From: Fidelibacterota bacterium
Lineage (GTDB): Bacteria; Fidelibacterota; Marinisomatia; Marinisomatales; TCS55
Assembly: GCA_014239505.1 (NCBI GenBank)
Contig: JAAZYT010000022.1
Location: 1 to 14,617 of the forward strand
Reading direction: 5' to 3'
DNA length: 14,617 nucleotides
Below the pieces are notes generated by a model. The model was given only the letters and a program-made list of their open reading frames with translations. It was not told the origin of the DNA and made no database searches. This document shows, in pieces, positions 1 through 7,651 of the stretch. The first letter of the stretch is position 1. Each line of letters begins with the position of its first letter. The position numbers and the translations under genes were made by a program.

Positions 1-1
1 A

Positions 2-1477
2 AATTGCATGGAATACATTAAGACAGATGGACTTAATGTTATTGATCTTTTTAATAAAACTCTCATTGCAGAACAAGCTTGTAGATTTAAACGTAAACCA
101 GTTTTTCTACATATGAAAACTGTTCGTTTAATGGGTCATGCTGGTTCAGATGTTGAATTAGGATATCAATCAATAAAAGATTTAGAAGATTCAGAGAATA
201 ATGATCCATTGCTTCACACATCAAGAATTCTAATTGAAAATAATTGTTTGACAACTGAAGAAATTTTAGCTCTTTATGAATTATCTCGAAACCGAGTAAA
301 TCATATTTTTAATACTGCAACATTTCGTCCAACACTTATGAGTTCAGATGAGGTAATGTCATCGATTTCATTAAATATGGATCAAAAAGAACTACCAAAA
401 AAACCAGATAAGAATACTCGAAAAAATAAATTAGGTAAGGAATTTAACCGCTTAGATATTCCACAACACATGGCAAAACTTATTAATTATGGATTATTTG
501 ATATATTAATGCGCTACTCAAATACTATAGTTTTTGGACAAGACGTTGCAAAAAAAGGTGGTGTTTACCACGTTACTGCTGATTTATTAAAAGGTTTTGG
601 TTCTCGTAGAATTTTTGATAGTCCCTTAGATGAAACATCTATTTTAGGCTTTGGAATTGGAACTGCTCATAATGGATTTATACCGATTCCTGAAATTCAA
701 TTTTTAGCTTACTTCCATAATGCTGAAGATCAAATTAGGGGAGAGGCTTCTACACTTCCTTTCTTTTCAAATGGTCAATTTGTAAACCCAATGGTATTAC
801 GTGTCCCAGGTTTGGGATATCAAAAAGGGTTTGGTGGGCACTTTCACAATGATAATTCTTTAACAATATTTAGAGATATTCCAGGTTTAGTTTTAGCCAT
901 TCCATCTAATGGCGCTGATGCAGTTCGAATGTTGAGAACTGCAGTAAAAGAAGCATATAAAAATGGCCGAATAATTGTATTTATTGAACCAATAGCGTTA
1001 TACATGACAAAAGACCTTTATAAAGCAAAAGACGGTAAATGGGAATTTATATATCCTAAATTAAATGATGAATCTCCGATTGGAGAATTCAAATCTTATG
1101 GGAATGGAAGATTGTTAACAATCTTAACCTATGGTAACGGATTATATCTTTCTCTTCAAGCTCAAAAAGATATTGAAAAAAAACTTGGAAAAAAAATTAA
1201 GATTATAGATTTAATGTGGATTTCAGATATTAATTATGAAACGCTACTCAAAGAAATAAGCCCATGTAAAAAAATTCTTATCGTAGATGAATGCCGAAGA
1301 AGTGGATGCCATGGTGAGGGAATCCTTACAAACTTAATTCTTAAATCAAAAACCTCTTTAAATATTGATTTACATGCAGCTGAAGATAGTTTCATTTCAA
1401 TTGGAAATGCTGCGACGGCAACTCTTCCAAGTAAGGATTCAATAGTGCAGAACGCATTGAATTTGGTCAATGCCTAA
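2..1477 (+). CDS. 2-oxoacid dehydrogenase E1 component, alpha/beta fusion (5' partial)
   Basis: This is the 3' part of a fused thiamine-diphosphate E1 of the branched-chain 2-oxoacid dehydrogenase type, which decarboxylates 2-oxoacids and passes the acyl group to lipoyl-E2. The frame is open to the window edge (Asn and Cys codons precede the first ATG at 8). That ATG falls inside the alpha fold, so it is not the start, and the ThDP-binding segment lies outside. Counting from the ATG, residues 1-110 are the end of the alpha part (GHAGSD at 43-48 matches the GHxxSD loop). Residues 120-150 are a charged linker. Residues 155-489 are the beta part, with PLDE (206-209), EIQF (229-232), GGHFHNDNS with its histidines (276-284), and a transketolase C-terminal domain ending near VDE (426-428). 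The acyltransferase gene overlaps its last 8 bases. No E2 or E3 gene is visible. Substrate (branched-chain versus other 2-oxoacid) is inferred. Confidence 0.88.
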   Translation, partial: NCMEYIKTDGLNVIDLFNKTLIAEQACRFKRKPVFLHMKTVRLMGHAGSDVELGYQSIKDLEDSENNDPLLHTSRILIENNCLTTEEILALYELSRNRVNHIFNTATFRPTLMSSDEVMSSISLNMDQKELPKKPDKNTRKNKLGKEFNRLDIPQHMAKLINYGLFDILMRYSNTIVFGQDVAKKGGVYHVTADLLKGFGSRRIFDSPLDETSILGFGIGTAHNGFIPIPEIQFLAYFHNAEDQIRGEASTLPFFSNGQFVNPMVLRVPGLGYQKGFGGHFHNDNSLTIFRDIPGLVLAIPSNGADAVRMLRTAVKEAYKNGRIIVFIEPIALYMTKDLYKAKDGKWEFIYPKLNDESPIGEFKSYGNGRLLTILTYGNGLYLSLQAQKDIEKKLGKKIKIIDLMWISDINYETLLKEISPCKKILIVDECRRSGCHGEGILTNLILKSKTSLNIDLHAAEDSFISIGNAATATLPSKDSIVQNALNLVNA

Positions 1478-2480
1478 AGAACGTATAGTTGTTATTTGTC
1501 CGGGTAGAGGCTCTTACACAAGAGAATCATCAGGGTACCTAAATTTGAATAAAAATATTGCTGTTCAAGAGATTTCCTGGATGAATAATCAAAGAAAAGC
1601 GTTAAATCTTCCCACACTTAACGATTTGGATTCCAATACTTTTAAATCTAAGACTCATATGATTGGAATAAATGCATCGCCATTAATTTATGCTTGTAGT
1701 TATGTTGATTTTCTTTCAATAAATAAAAGTAAATATGAAATAGTTGCAATTACTGGTAATTCTATGGGCTGGTATACAACCCTAGCTTTGAGTGGTGTAT
1801 TAGCTTTTAAAAATGCATTCAAAATAATTAATACAATGAGTTCATTGACCAAAGATAACAATGGAGGACAAATAATCTATCCAATTGTAAATCAAAATTG
1901 GCAGATTGATGAATCAATAAATGAAATGATACTTAAAGAAATTGAAAAAGTAGGTGCGCATGTATCTATTAAACTTGGTGGTTATATAGTAATTGCAGGA
2001 AAACAAGATGCATTAAAAAAATTGCTTAAAAAACTTCCTATTAATGATAAATACCCATTTCAGCTACCTTACCATTCTGCTTATCATTCTTCAATTATGT
2101 CATCTGTTCCTGAAATGGCATTTAATTTATTACCCGAATCTTTATTTATTAAACCAAATATTCATATCATTGATGGTAGAGGTCATATTTGGTCTCCTTA
2201 CTCAACCAAAATTTCAGAACTATATTCTTATACACTAAATAATCAAGTGACCCAAACTTATGACTTTAATTCGACAATTAATGTTGCAATTAAAGAATTC
2301 TCCCCAGATAAACTTGTTTTGCTTGGTCCTGGGAATACATTAGGTGGTCCCATTGCACAAATTTTAATTCAAAATTCTTGGTTAGATATTGATTCAAAAA
2401 AAACTTTTACAAAAAAACAAAAGAATGATCCTTATCTTATATCTATGAGTATTAAAGAACAAAGGAAGATAGTTTCTTAA
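1470..2480 (+). CDS. FabD-like acyltransferase (acyl-CoA/ACP transacylase fold), altered substrate site
   Basis: This is a 336-residue protein with the fold pattern of malonyl-CoA:ACP transacylase (FabD, about 310 aa). The opening PGRGS (11-15) replaces the usual PGQGS. The nucleophile elbow GNSMG holds Ser98 where FabD has GHSLG, and the partner histidine is His206 in YHSSIM. The C-terminal GPGNTLGG (286-293) matches FabD's GPGKVL turn. Aligned by hand with E. coli FabD, the position of Arg117, which binds the malonyl carboxylate, is Met123 (Ser+25). Gln of GQGSQ and Glu after the nucleophile are also replaced, the latter by Trp101. In acyltransferase families loss of that arginine goes with non-malonyl substrates, so a simple or branched acyl group is more likely; that is inference. 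The start lies inside the E1 gene, so translation is probably coupled to it. Confidence 0.75.
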   Translation: MPKERIVVICPGRGSYTRESSGYLNLNKNIAVQEISWMNNQRKALNLPTLNDLDSNTFKSKTHMIGINASPLIYACSYVDFLSINKSKYEIVAITGNSMGWYTTLALSGVLAFKNAFKIINTMSSLTKDNNGGQIIYPIVNQNWQIDESINEMILKEIEKVGAHVSIKLGGYIVIAGKQDALKKLLKKLPINDKYPFQLPYHSAYHSSIMSSVPEMAFNLLPESLFIKPNIHIIDGRGHIWSPYSTKISELYSYTLNNQVTQTYDFNSTINVAIKEFSPDKLVLLGPGNTLGGPIAQILIQNSWLDIDSKKTFTKKQKNDPYLISMSIKEQRKIVS

Positions 2481-2523
2481 TAAATAACAAATAGTGTAAT
2501 TTTCTATACCTTAAAGGAATATT

Positions 2524-3696
2524 ATGAAAAAATTTGGTCCCGACTTCTATGATTTAACAGATTTACTAACAGATGAAGAGTTATTAATCCAACAAACTGC
2601 ATTTGATTTTGTAAAAGCAGAATTTATGCCTGTAATTAGCAAAAATTATGAGAATGGCACCTTCCCAATGGAATTGATTCCTAAGCTTGGTGAGTTAGGC
2701 TTTATGGGTTCATCACTTCCTGAAGAGTCAGGTGGTGCAGGTGTAAGTAATGTTGCATATGGACTTATATTACATGAGCTTGAAAGAGGAGACTCCGGAT
2801 TAAGATCTTTTGCAAGTGTTCAAGGGTCTCTAGTGATGTATCCAATACATGCATATGGTTCTGATCATCAGAAAGCGAAATGGTTACCAGGATTAGGCGC
2901 AGGTAATTTAATTGGCTGTTTTGGTTTAACGGAGCCAAACTTTGGATCAAATCCAGGTGGAATGACTACACGTTGTAAGCGCGATGGAGATGATTGGATA
3001 ATTAATGGAAATAAAATGTGGATTACTAATGGTTCTTTAGCTGATGTTGCATTGGTTTGGGCAAGAGATGAAGAAGGCATTGTAAGGGGATTTTTACTCG
3101 AAAAAGGGATGGATGGATTCACCTCAAGTGATATTCATGGAAAATTAAGTTTAAGATCTTCAGTTACATCTGAATTATCAATGGAAAATGTGAGAGTTAA
3201 TGATACTTCAAGGCTTCCTAATATTGAAGGTTTAAAAGGACCTTTGAGTTGCTTAACTCAAGCGCGTTATGGAATTGCGTGGGGTATGGTTGGCGCTGCT
3301 GTCGATTGTTACAATACAGCTCTTGATTACTCAAAAGAAAGAAAACAATTTTCTAAACCAATTGCGGGATATCAACTAACACAAGCTAAACTTGCAGATA
3401 TGGTAACATTAATTACTGAAAGTCAATTATTAGTATATCGTCTAGGAAGACTCAAAGATGAAGGTAAGATGACATTTCAACAAGTTTCGATGGCTAAAAG
3501 AAATAATTGTACAATGGCTAGAAATATTGCAAGACTCTCAAGAGAAATATTAGGTGCTAATGGTATAGTAGGTGATTATTCACCTATCAGGCATATGGCA
3601 AATATAGAATCAGTTTATACTTATGAAGGTACCCATGAGATGCATAGTTTAATTATAGGTGAAAATATTACTGGAATTTCTGCTTACGATTCTTAA
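2524..3696 (+). CDS. gcdH: Acyl-CoA dehydrogenase, glutaryl-CoA dehydrogenase type
   Basis: This is a full-length 390-residue FAD acyl-CoA dehydrogenase. Family members oxidise glutaryl-CoA and decarboxylate it to crotonyl-CoA, passing electrons to electron-transfer flavoprotein. The closest resemblance by memory is to GCDH. Visible elements are the long N-terminal helical domain, SGLRS-ASVQ-SLVM (91-105) with Arg94 at the position of the human GCDH arginine that holds the distal carboxylate, the flavin segment FGLTEPNFGS (133-142), WITNG (166-170), ARYGIAWG (247-254), and TYEGTH (366-371) whose Glu368 is the expected catalytic base. The conserved arginine argues for a dicarboxylyl-CoA substrate. 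An AAAGGA ribosome site sits just upstream of the ATG. It follows the acyltransferase by 43 nt and precedes the CDF gene by 11 nt. A role in lysine or tryptophan breakdown is inference. Confidence 0.88.
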   Translation: MKKFGPDFYDLTDLLTDEELLIQQTAFDFVKAEFMPVISKNYENGTFPMELIPKLGELGFMGSSLPEESGGAGVSNVAYGLILHELERGDSGLRSFASVQGSLVMYPIHAYGSDHQKAKWLPGLGAGNLIGCFGLTEPNFGSNPGGMTTRCKRDGDDWIINGNKMWITNGSLADVALVWARDEEGIVRGFLLEKGMDGFTSSDIHGKLSLRSSVTSELSMENVRVNDTSRLPNIEGLKGPLSCLTQARYGIAWGMVGAAVDCYNTALDYSKERKQFSKPIAGYQLTQAKLADMVTLITESQLLVYRLGRLKDEGKMTFQQVSMAKRNNCTMARNIARLSREILGANGIVGDYSPIRHMANIESVYTYEGTHEMHSLIIGENITGISAYDS

Positions 3697-3707
3697 TACT
3701 AAATATT

Positions 3708-4601
3708 ATGAGTGAAAAACATCACCATCATAAAGCTACAAATGATAGAGATTTAATTTTTGCGATTTTTATTAATGTCTCGTTAACCTTATTTCAATTT
3801 ATTGGTGGACTCTTATCTGGTAGTCTTTCTCTTCTTTCTGATGCTATTCATAACTTGAGTGATGCAGCATCTCTTAGTATCGCCGTATTTGCCAGAAAAA
3901 TAAGTCATAAACCAGCGGATGATTCTAAAACTTTTGGTTATCAAAGAGCCGAAATTATTGCGGCCCTAATTAATACTACGTTATTAATAACAATTAGTTT
4001 ATTTCTAATATATGAAGCTTTTTGGAGGCTTATAGAACCTCAGGTTATTACAGGATCTATAATTGTTTTAGTAGCAACAGTTGCTCTTATAATAGATATT
4101 ATTACAGCACTTATTACTTTTAATAAGTCGAAAAATAATTTGAATATGAAAGCAGCTTTTTTACATAATTTGTCAGATGCACTTTCTTCTATAGCTGTGA
4201 TTATTGCAGGAATTTTAATTTTTCTTTACAAAATTTATTGGGTTGACACAGTTCTGACATTTTTGGTTGCTGGATTAATATTATTTCAGGCTATAAAATT
4301 ATTACCTAGCACTATTCATCTCTTAATGGAAGGTTCACCAGATTATATTGTTTCAGATGATATCAAAAATTCAATAAAAAAAATTAGTGGAATACAAGAT
4401 ACTCACCATATTCATGTTTGGCATCTAGATGAAAATAGAATAGCTATGGAAGCTCATGTTGTTGTAACTGCAAATAAATTAAGTGAGGTTGAAGATATTA
4501 AAGATAAAATAAAATTTTTACTTAAGAACAACTTCAATATAGTTCATTCAACTTTAGAATTCGAACATCATAAAGATAGTAAATGTGAAGATAACGATTA
4601 A
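3708..4601 (+). CDS. Cation diffusion facilitator (CzcD/ZitB-type zinc exporter)
   Basis: This is a 297-residue inner-membrane metal/proton antiporter of the CDF family. The N-terminus is histidine-rich (HHHH at 5-8), a common cytosolic zinc sensor or scavenger tail. Six hydrophobic segments follow at about 15-37, 41-63, 84-105, 115-137, 150-173 and 178-200. The transport site is readable: His48 and Asp52 in helix 2 (DAIHNLSD) and His153 and Asp157 in helix 5 (HNLSD). This is the HxxxD/HxxxD arrangement of zinc-selective members rather than the DxxxD of manganese or iron exporters. The C-terminal cytosolic ferredoxin-like domain (210-290) carries the usual HHIHVWHLD stretch (233-241). It sits 11 nt after the acyl-CoA dehydrogenase and may be co-transcribed, though no functional link is obvious. 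Zinc specificity is inferred from the motif only. Confidence 0.9.
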   Translation: MSEKHHHHKATNDRDLIFAIFINVSLTLFQFIGGLLSGSLSLLSDAIHNLSDAASLSIAVFARKISHKPADDSKTFGYQRAEIIAALINTTLLITISLFLIYEAFWRLIEPQVITGSIIVLVATVALIIDIITALITFNKSKNNLNMKAAFLHNLSDALSSIAVIIAGILIFLYKIYWVDTVLTFLVAGLILFQAIKLLPSTIHLLMEGSPDYIVSDDIKNSIKKISGIQDTHHIHVWHLDENRIAMEAHVVVTANKLSEVEDIKDKIKFLLKNNFNIVHSTLEFEHHKDSKCEDND

Positions 4602-4625
4602 TTTTATTAGTTGTGAAAAGTAGAA

Positions 4626-5393
4626 TTAAATAATTTCACCAGTAAAATACTCTTTTTCTTCTCCCTTTATTTCTAAAATAGCATTCCCTGAATTACTTAA
4701 TGATTTAAAAATTCCTTTAATGACTTTATTGTTATAATGAAAAGTAATTTTTTGATTCATATGATTACATGAATCTTCCCAATTTGATTTAATTAAATCA
4801 ATATTACTTGGGAATTGATCTATTATAATTTCAAGTTGATTCAATATTTCTGCTAAAACTCTTTCTTTTTGATAGAGTCTTTTTGAATTAATATGTAATG
4901 ATGTAGCTGTATTTTTAATTGCTATATCAAAGTCTTCAATCTCTTCATTTACGTTGATTCCAATGCCTATTACAGCTTGATTAATTTTTTTTTCAGATAC
5001 TTTGGATTCACAAAGGATTCCGCCTAGTTTTTTTTTACCAAACATTATGTCATTTGGATATTTGAATTCAACTGTTGTTGAAAAAGCAGCAATTGCTTTT
5101 TGTATAGCTATGCAACTAATTAATGGAATCCAGTTTGAAAATTTTGAATTTATATTAGGGGATAATACAATTGAAAAAGATAGACTTTTATTAGGGGCGG
5201 CATACCAATTTCTATTGCCTCTTCCTTTTCCCGAATATTGATTATCGGTAACGATTACAGTGCCATTTTCACAGCCATCATTTATAAGTTCCCAAGCTTC
5301 AGAATTTGTTGATTCTAATCGGGTATAGTATTCAATGTGTTTACCTAAAATCCTGGTCTTTAGATTCGCTTGAACCAGGTTGGTAAAAAGCAC
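4626..5393 (-). CDS. birA: Biotin--[acetyl-CoA-carboxylase] ligase, monofunctional
   Basis: This biotin protein ligase makes biotinyl-AMP and transfers biotin to carboxylase carrier domains. Family motifs are in order: LESTNSEA (27-34), the biotinyl-AMP loop GKGRGNRNW (55-63), KYPNDI (111-116), KKLGGIL (121-127) with the catalytic lysine region, and GIGINVN (143-149), followed by a small SH3-like C-terminal domain (about 213-255). There is no N-terminal helix-turn-helix, so it is a group I ligase and not a biotin-operon repressor. The start is GTG (bases 5391-5393), 6 nt after the stop of the LysM gene. I see no good SD and no ATG that keeps the STN motif, so translational coupling is likely. 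Biotin enzymes such as propionyl-CoA carboxylase usually supply methylmalonyl-CoA to a mutase like the one encoded nearby. It converges with the CDF gene across 24 nt that contain no evident terminator. Confidence 0.93.
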   Translation of the reverse strand: MLFTNLVQANLKTRILGKHIEYYTRLESTNSEAWELINDGCENGTVIVTDNQYSGKGRGNRNWYAAPNKSLSFSIVLSPNINSKFSNWIPLISCIAIQKAIAAFSTTVEFKYPNDIMFGKKKLGGILCESKVSEKKINQAVIGIGINVNEEIEDFDIAIKNTATSLHINSKRLYQKERVLAEILNQLEIIIDQFPSNIDLIKSNWEDSCNHMNQKITFHYNNKVIKGIFKSLSNSGNAILEIKGEEKEYFTGEII

Positions 5394-5399
5394 TAAGGT

Positions 5400-6044
5400 T
5401 TAAGCGTTAGGATCTAATTTAGTCCTTAATTTTAGGTTCATTCCAGGATTTAAAATTCCTGCATTTGCTTTTATTGATTCTTCATTGTCTCTTAAAAGAA
5501 TAATCCAAGATTTAGCATCGCCATATTGACTTCCAGCAATATTCCATAGATTATCACCATTCTGAACAGTGTAACTGGTGTATGTAGGTTCAGCAGTTTT
5601 TGCTTTTAAGCGTTCTCGTTGAAGATTCAAAAAATTGTAGGGATAAATCATATTTGGATTTTCACCAATCTCATCTTTGTTCCATGCATAAATATGACGC
5701 CATAATCTAAAATCACCATATTCTCTTTTTGCAATTTTTATTAAATAATCTCCTGGCTCAACCAGATTCTTTTCCCATGCAAAGTCTTCGTAGAGAATTG
5801 GTTCAATCTTTAACTCATCTTTAACATCAGCATTGGTTTCTGGTTCGGGAGTTGGAGATGGGCCACTTTTGATTTCATCATTTTCTACAGGTGTTGCTGC
5901 AAAAGTAGCTTCTGGCATATCAACACGTTCAACTTGATTTTCCATAGTTGTTTTTTCAGTATTCTGGATATCCATAGGTGGAGCTGTTTGTTTACCACAT
6001 GAAGCAAAAAATACACTGAAAAGTAATAAATATAATTTTTTCAT
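5400..6044 (-). CDS. LysM-domain lipoprotein
   Basis: This is a 214-residue envelope protein. It starts with a short signal sequence (MKKLYLLLFSVFFASC); FASC is an acceptable lipobox, so Cys16 would be lipidated. Residues 20-90 are a low-complexity, Pro/Glu/Thr-rich tether. Two LysM-like modules follow. The first, divergent, is at about 94-142 (EPGDYLIKIAKREYGD, then WNKDEI and a final YPYNFLNL). The second is canonical at 156-207 (YTVQNGDNLWNIAGSQYGD, with NPGMNLKL at its end). LysM modules bind N-acetylglucosamine-containing glycans such as peptidoglycan, so a periplasmic peptidoglycan anchor is likely, but no enzymatic domain is present. The ATG is backed by an AAGGAT ribosome site (bases 6051-6056, minus strand) and a promoter at 6084-6112. 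It is first in a two-gene unit with birA. Confidence 0.85.
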   Translation of the reverse strand: MKKLYLLLFSVFFASCGKQTAPPMDIQNTEKTTMENQVERVDMPEATFAATPVENDEIKSGPSPTPEPETNADVKDELKIEPILYEDFAWEKNLVEPGDYLIKIAKREYGDFRLWRHIYAWNKDEIGENPNMIYPYNFLNLQRERLKAKTAEPTYTSYTVQNGDNLWNIAGSQYGDAKSWIILLRDNEESIKANAGILNPGMNLKLRTKLDPNA

Positions 6045-6050
6045 AAAACC

Positions 6051-6056
6051 ATCCTT
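6051..6056 (-). promoter_or_regulatory. Ribosome binding site of the LysM lipoprotein gene
   Basis: On the minus strand the bases read AAGGAT, followed by GG and a 5-nt T-rich spacer before the ATG at 6044. It is one of the clear SD-type sites here and confirms the lipoprotein start. Confidence 0.75.
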
Positions 6057-6083
6057 AAAAAATCTTTAAAAGAAATACACCAA

Positions 6084-6112
6084 AGTATAAATACGACTTA
6101 TTAATAAAACAA
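6084..6112 (-). promoter_or_regulatory. Sigma-70-like promoter of the LysM-birA unit
   Basis: On the minus strand a -35-like TTGTTT (6107-6112) and a -10-like TATACT (6084-6089) are separated by exactly 17 nt. The -10 matches TATAAT at 5 of 6 positions and the -35 matches TTGACA at 4 of 6. It lies in the 116-nt gap between the mutase stop and the lipoprotein start and would give a leader of about 30 nt carrying the AAGGAT site. The same -10 is followed by TTTG, so it also partly resembles the Bacteroidota TAnnTTTG element. AT-rich DNA yields chance matches, hence moderate confidence. Confidence 0.5.
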
Positions 6113-6160
6113 AATAATTTTAGTTAAATTAAAAAATAATAAGTTAAAAAAGGTTAATAA

Positions 6161-7651
6161 TTATTTAAACTCACCAAAACAGGTTCTAAAAACATCTGCA
6201 ATTTCACCTAAAGTGCATTCAGCTCTTACAGCCTCCACAATTGCGGGCATAACGTTTTCATCTGACTTTGCAACTTTTAAAAGTCTATCTAATTTTGATT
6301 TTACAGAACTATTATCTCTTTCAACTTTTATATGTTTAACTCTATCAATTTGATTTTTAATTAAAGATTCATTTATCTGTTGTGTATTTTGATTTGTCTC
6401 ATTTTCATTCTCATCAGTCAGTTTGTTTACTCCAACGATCTTTATTTTTTTATTTTCCACTGACTTCTGGTATTCATATGCACTTTTTGTTATTTCACTC
6501 TGAATCCAACCAGTTTCTATAGCTGTTATTGAACCACCCATTTCATCAATCTCTTCAATAATATTCATTGCTTCTTCTTCAAGTTGAGTAGTAAGGTTCT
6601 CAACTACCTCACTACCTGCAAAAGGGTCGATAAAATTTCTAATTCCAGATTCATATGCTATAACCTGTTGTGTTCTTAGAGCAAGTTTTGCAGATTGGTT
6701 TGTAGGTAAAGCTAAGGCTTCATCAAATGCATTCGTATGTAATGATTGAGTACCGCCTAATACAGCTGACAAAGCTTGAATAGTTGTTCGAACAATATTG
6801 TTATCTATTTGCTGAGCAGCAAGCGTAGAGCCCCCAGTTTGGGTATGAAAGCGACAATGCATAGCTTTATCATTTTTTGCATTAAACCTTTCTTTCATAA
6901 TTTTTGCCCATAAACGACGAATTGCGCGAAATTTAGCAATTTCATTCAAAAAGTCATTATGAGCATTAAAGAAAAAAGAAAGGCGACTACCAAATTCATC
7001 TACTTTTAATCCTTTATCAATTGCAGCTTTTACATATTGGATACCATTTGCCAAAGTAAATGCAATCTCTTGAGATGCTGTGGAACCAGCTTCTCTAATA
7101 TGATATCCTGAAATAGAAATAGTATTCCATTTAGGAACATGTGTGGAACAGAAAGCAAAAATATCTGTTACTAATCTCATTGATGCATCAGGAGGATAAA
7201 TATATGTACCTCTAGCAATATATTCTTTTAGAATATCGTTTTGAATTGTTCCCTTTAATTTTTTTGATGAAATACCTTTTTTTTCTGCAGAAATAATATA
7301 TAGAGCAAGTAAAGTAGCAGCTGTTGAATTTATGGTCATTGATGTTGATATTTTTTCAACAGGTATATTTTTGAAAAGTAAATCCATATCGTGAATAGTA
7401 GAAATTGGCACACCTACTTTACCAACCTCTCCTTCACTCATTGGATGGTCTGAATCATACCCAATTTGAGTAGGAAGATCAAAAGCAACAGATAGCCCAG
7501 ATACTCCTTGATCTAAAAGGTAATGAAATCTACGATTTGATTCTTCAGCAGAGGTAAAACCTGCATATTGTCTCATTGTCCAAAGTTTATCCTTATACAT
7601 ATTAGGATAAACTCCTCTTGTAAAAGGAAACTTTCCTGCTTTTTCAGTCAC
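6161..7651 (-). CDS. Methylmalonyl-CoA mutase, catalytic (large) subunit without B12 domain; short N-terminus
   Basis: This is the TIM-barrel subunit of a split adenosylcobalamin mutase that interconverts (R)-methylmalonyl-CoA and succinyl-CoA. Key residues fit methylmalonyl-CoA mutase: RQYAGF with Tyr29, Arg147 in the segment before YIYPP, and His184 in SGYH. Their spacings (118 and 155) equal those of Tyr89, Arg207 and His244 of the Propionibacterium enzyme; isobutyryl-CoA mutases have Phe and Gln at the first two. The protein ends at the usual FGEF, so the cobalamin domain must be a separate gene, not seen here. It begins only 8 residues before PFTRG (9-13), where relatives carry about 50-60 more. 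A stop codon lies two codons upstream in frame, so it cannot extend. The GTG start shares its G with the upstream TAG and has AGAGG at 7661-7665. Residues 411-430 are an Asn/Glu-rich linker. Confidence 0.92.
   Translation of the reverse strand: MTEKAGKFPFTRGVYPNMYKDKLWTMRQYAGFTSAEESNRRFHYLLDQGVSGLSVAFDLPTQIGYDSDHPMSEGEVGKVGVPISTIHDMDLLFKNIPVEKISTSMTINSTAATLLALYIISAEKKGISSKKLKGTIQNDILKEYIARGTYIYPPDASMRLVTDIFAFCSTHVPKWNTISISGYHIREAGSTASQEIAFTLANGIQYVKAAIDKGLKVDEFGSRLSFFFNAHNDFLNEIAKFRAIRRLWAKIMKERFNAKNDKAMHCRFHTQTGGSTLAAQQIDNNIVRTTIQALSAVLGGTQSLHTNAFDEALALPTNQSAKLALRTQQVIAYESGIRNFIDPFAGSEVVENLTTQLEEEAMNIIEEIDEMGGSITAIETGWIQSEITKSAYEYQKSVENKKIKIVGVNKLTDENENETNQNTQQINESLIKNQIDRVKHIKVERDNSSVKSKLDRLLKVAKSDENVMPAIVEAVRAECTLGEIADVFRTCFGEFK

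Noticed and set aside
2868..3122. Antisense frame inside the acyl-CoA dehydrogenase gene
   Set aside because: The plus strand encodes an unambiguous conserved enzyme; the reverse frame is a shadow with proline/serine-rich random composition.
3717..3735. HHHH near the start of the CDF protein as an artificial tag or vector sequence
   Set aside because: Histidine-rich N-termini are normal for zinc CDF exporters, and the surrounding DNA is continuous with the native operon.
5002..5241. Plus-strand 79-codon frame within birA
   Set aside because: It mirrors the conserved ligase core on the minus strand and has no family features.
6141..6170. AATAATTATT palindrome downstream of the mutase
   Set aside because: Pure A/T palindromes are expected by chance here, and the stem lacks G-C pairs for a terminator.
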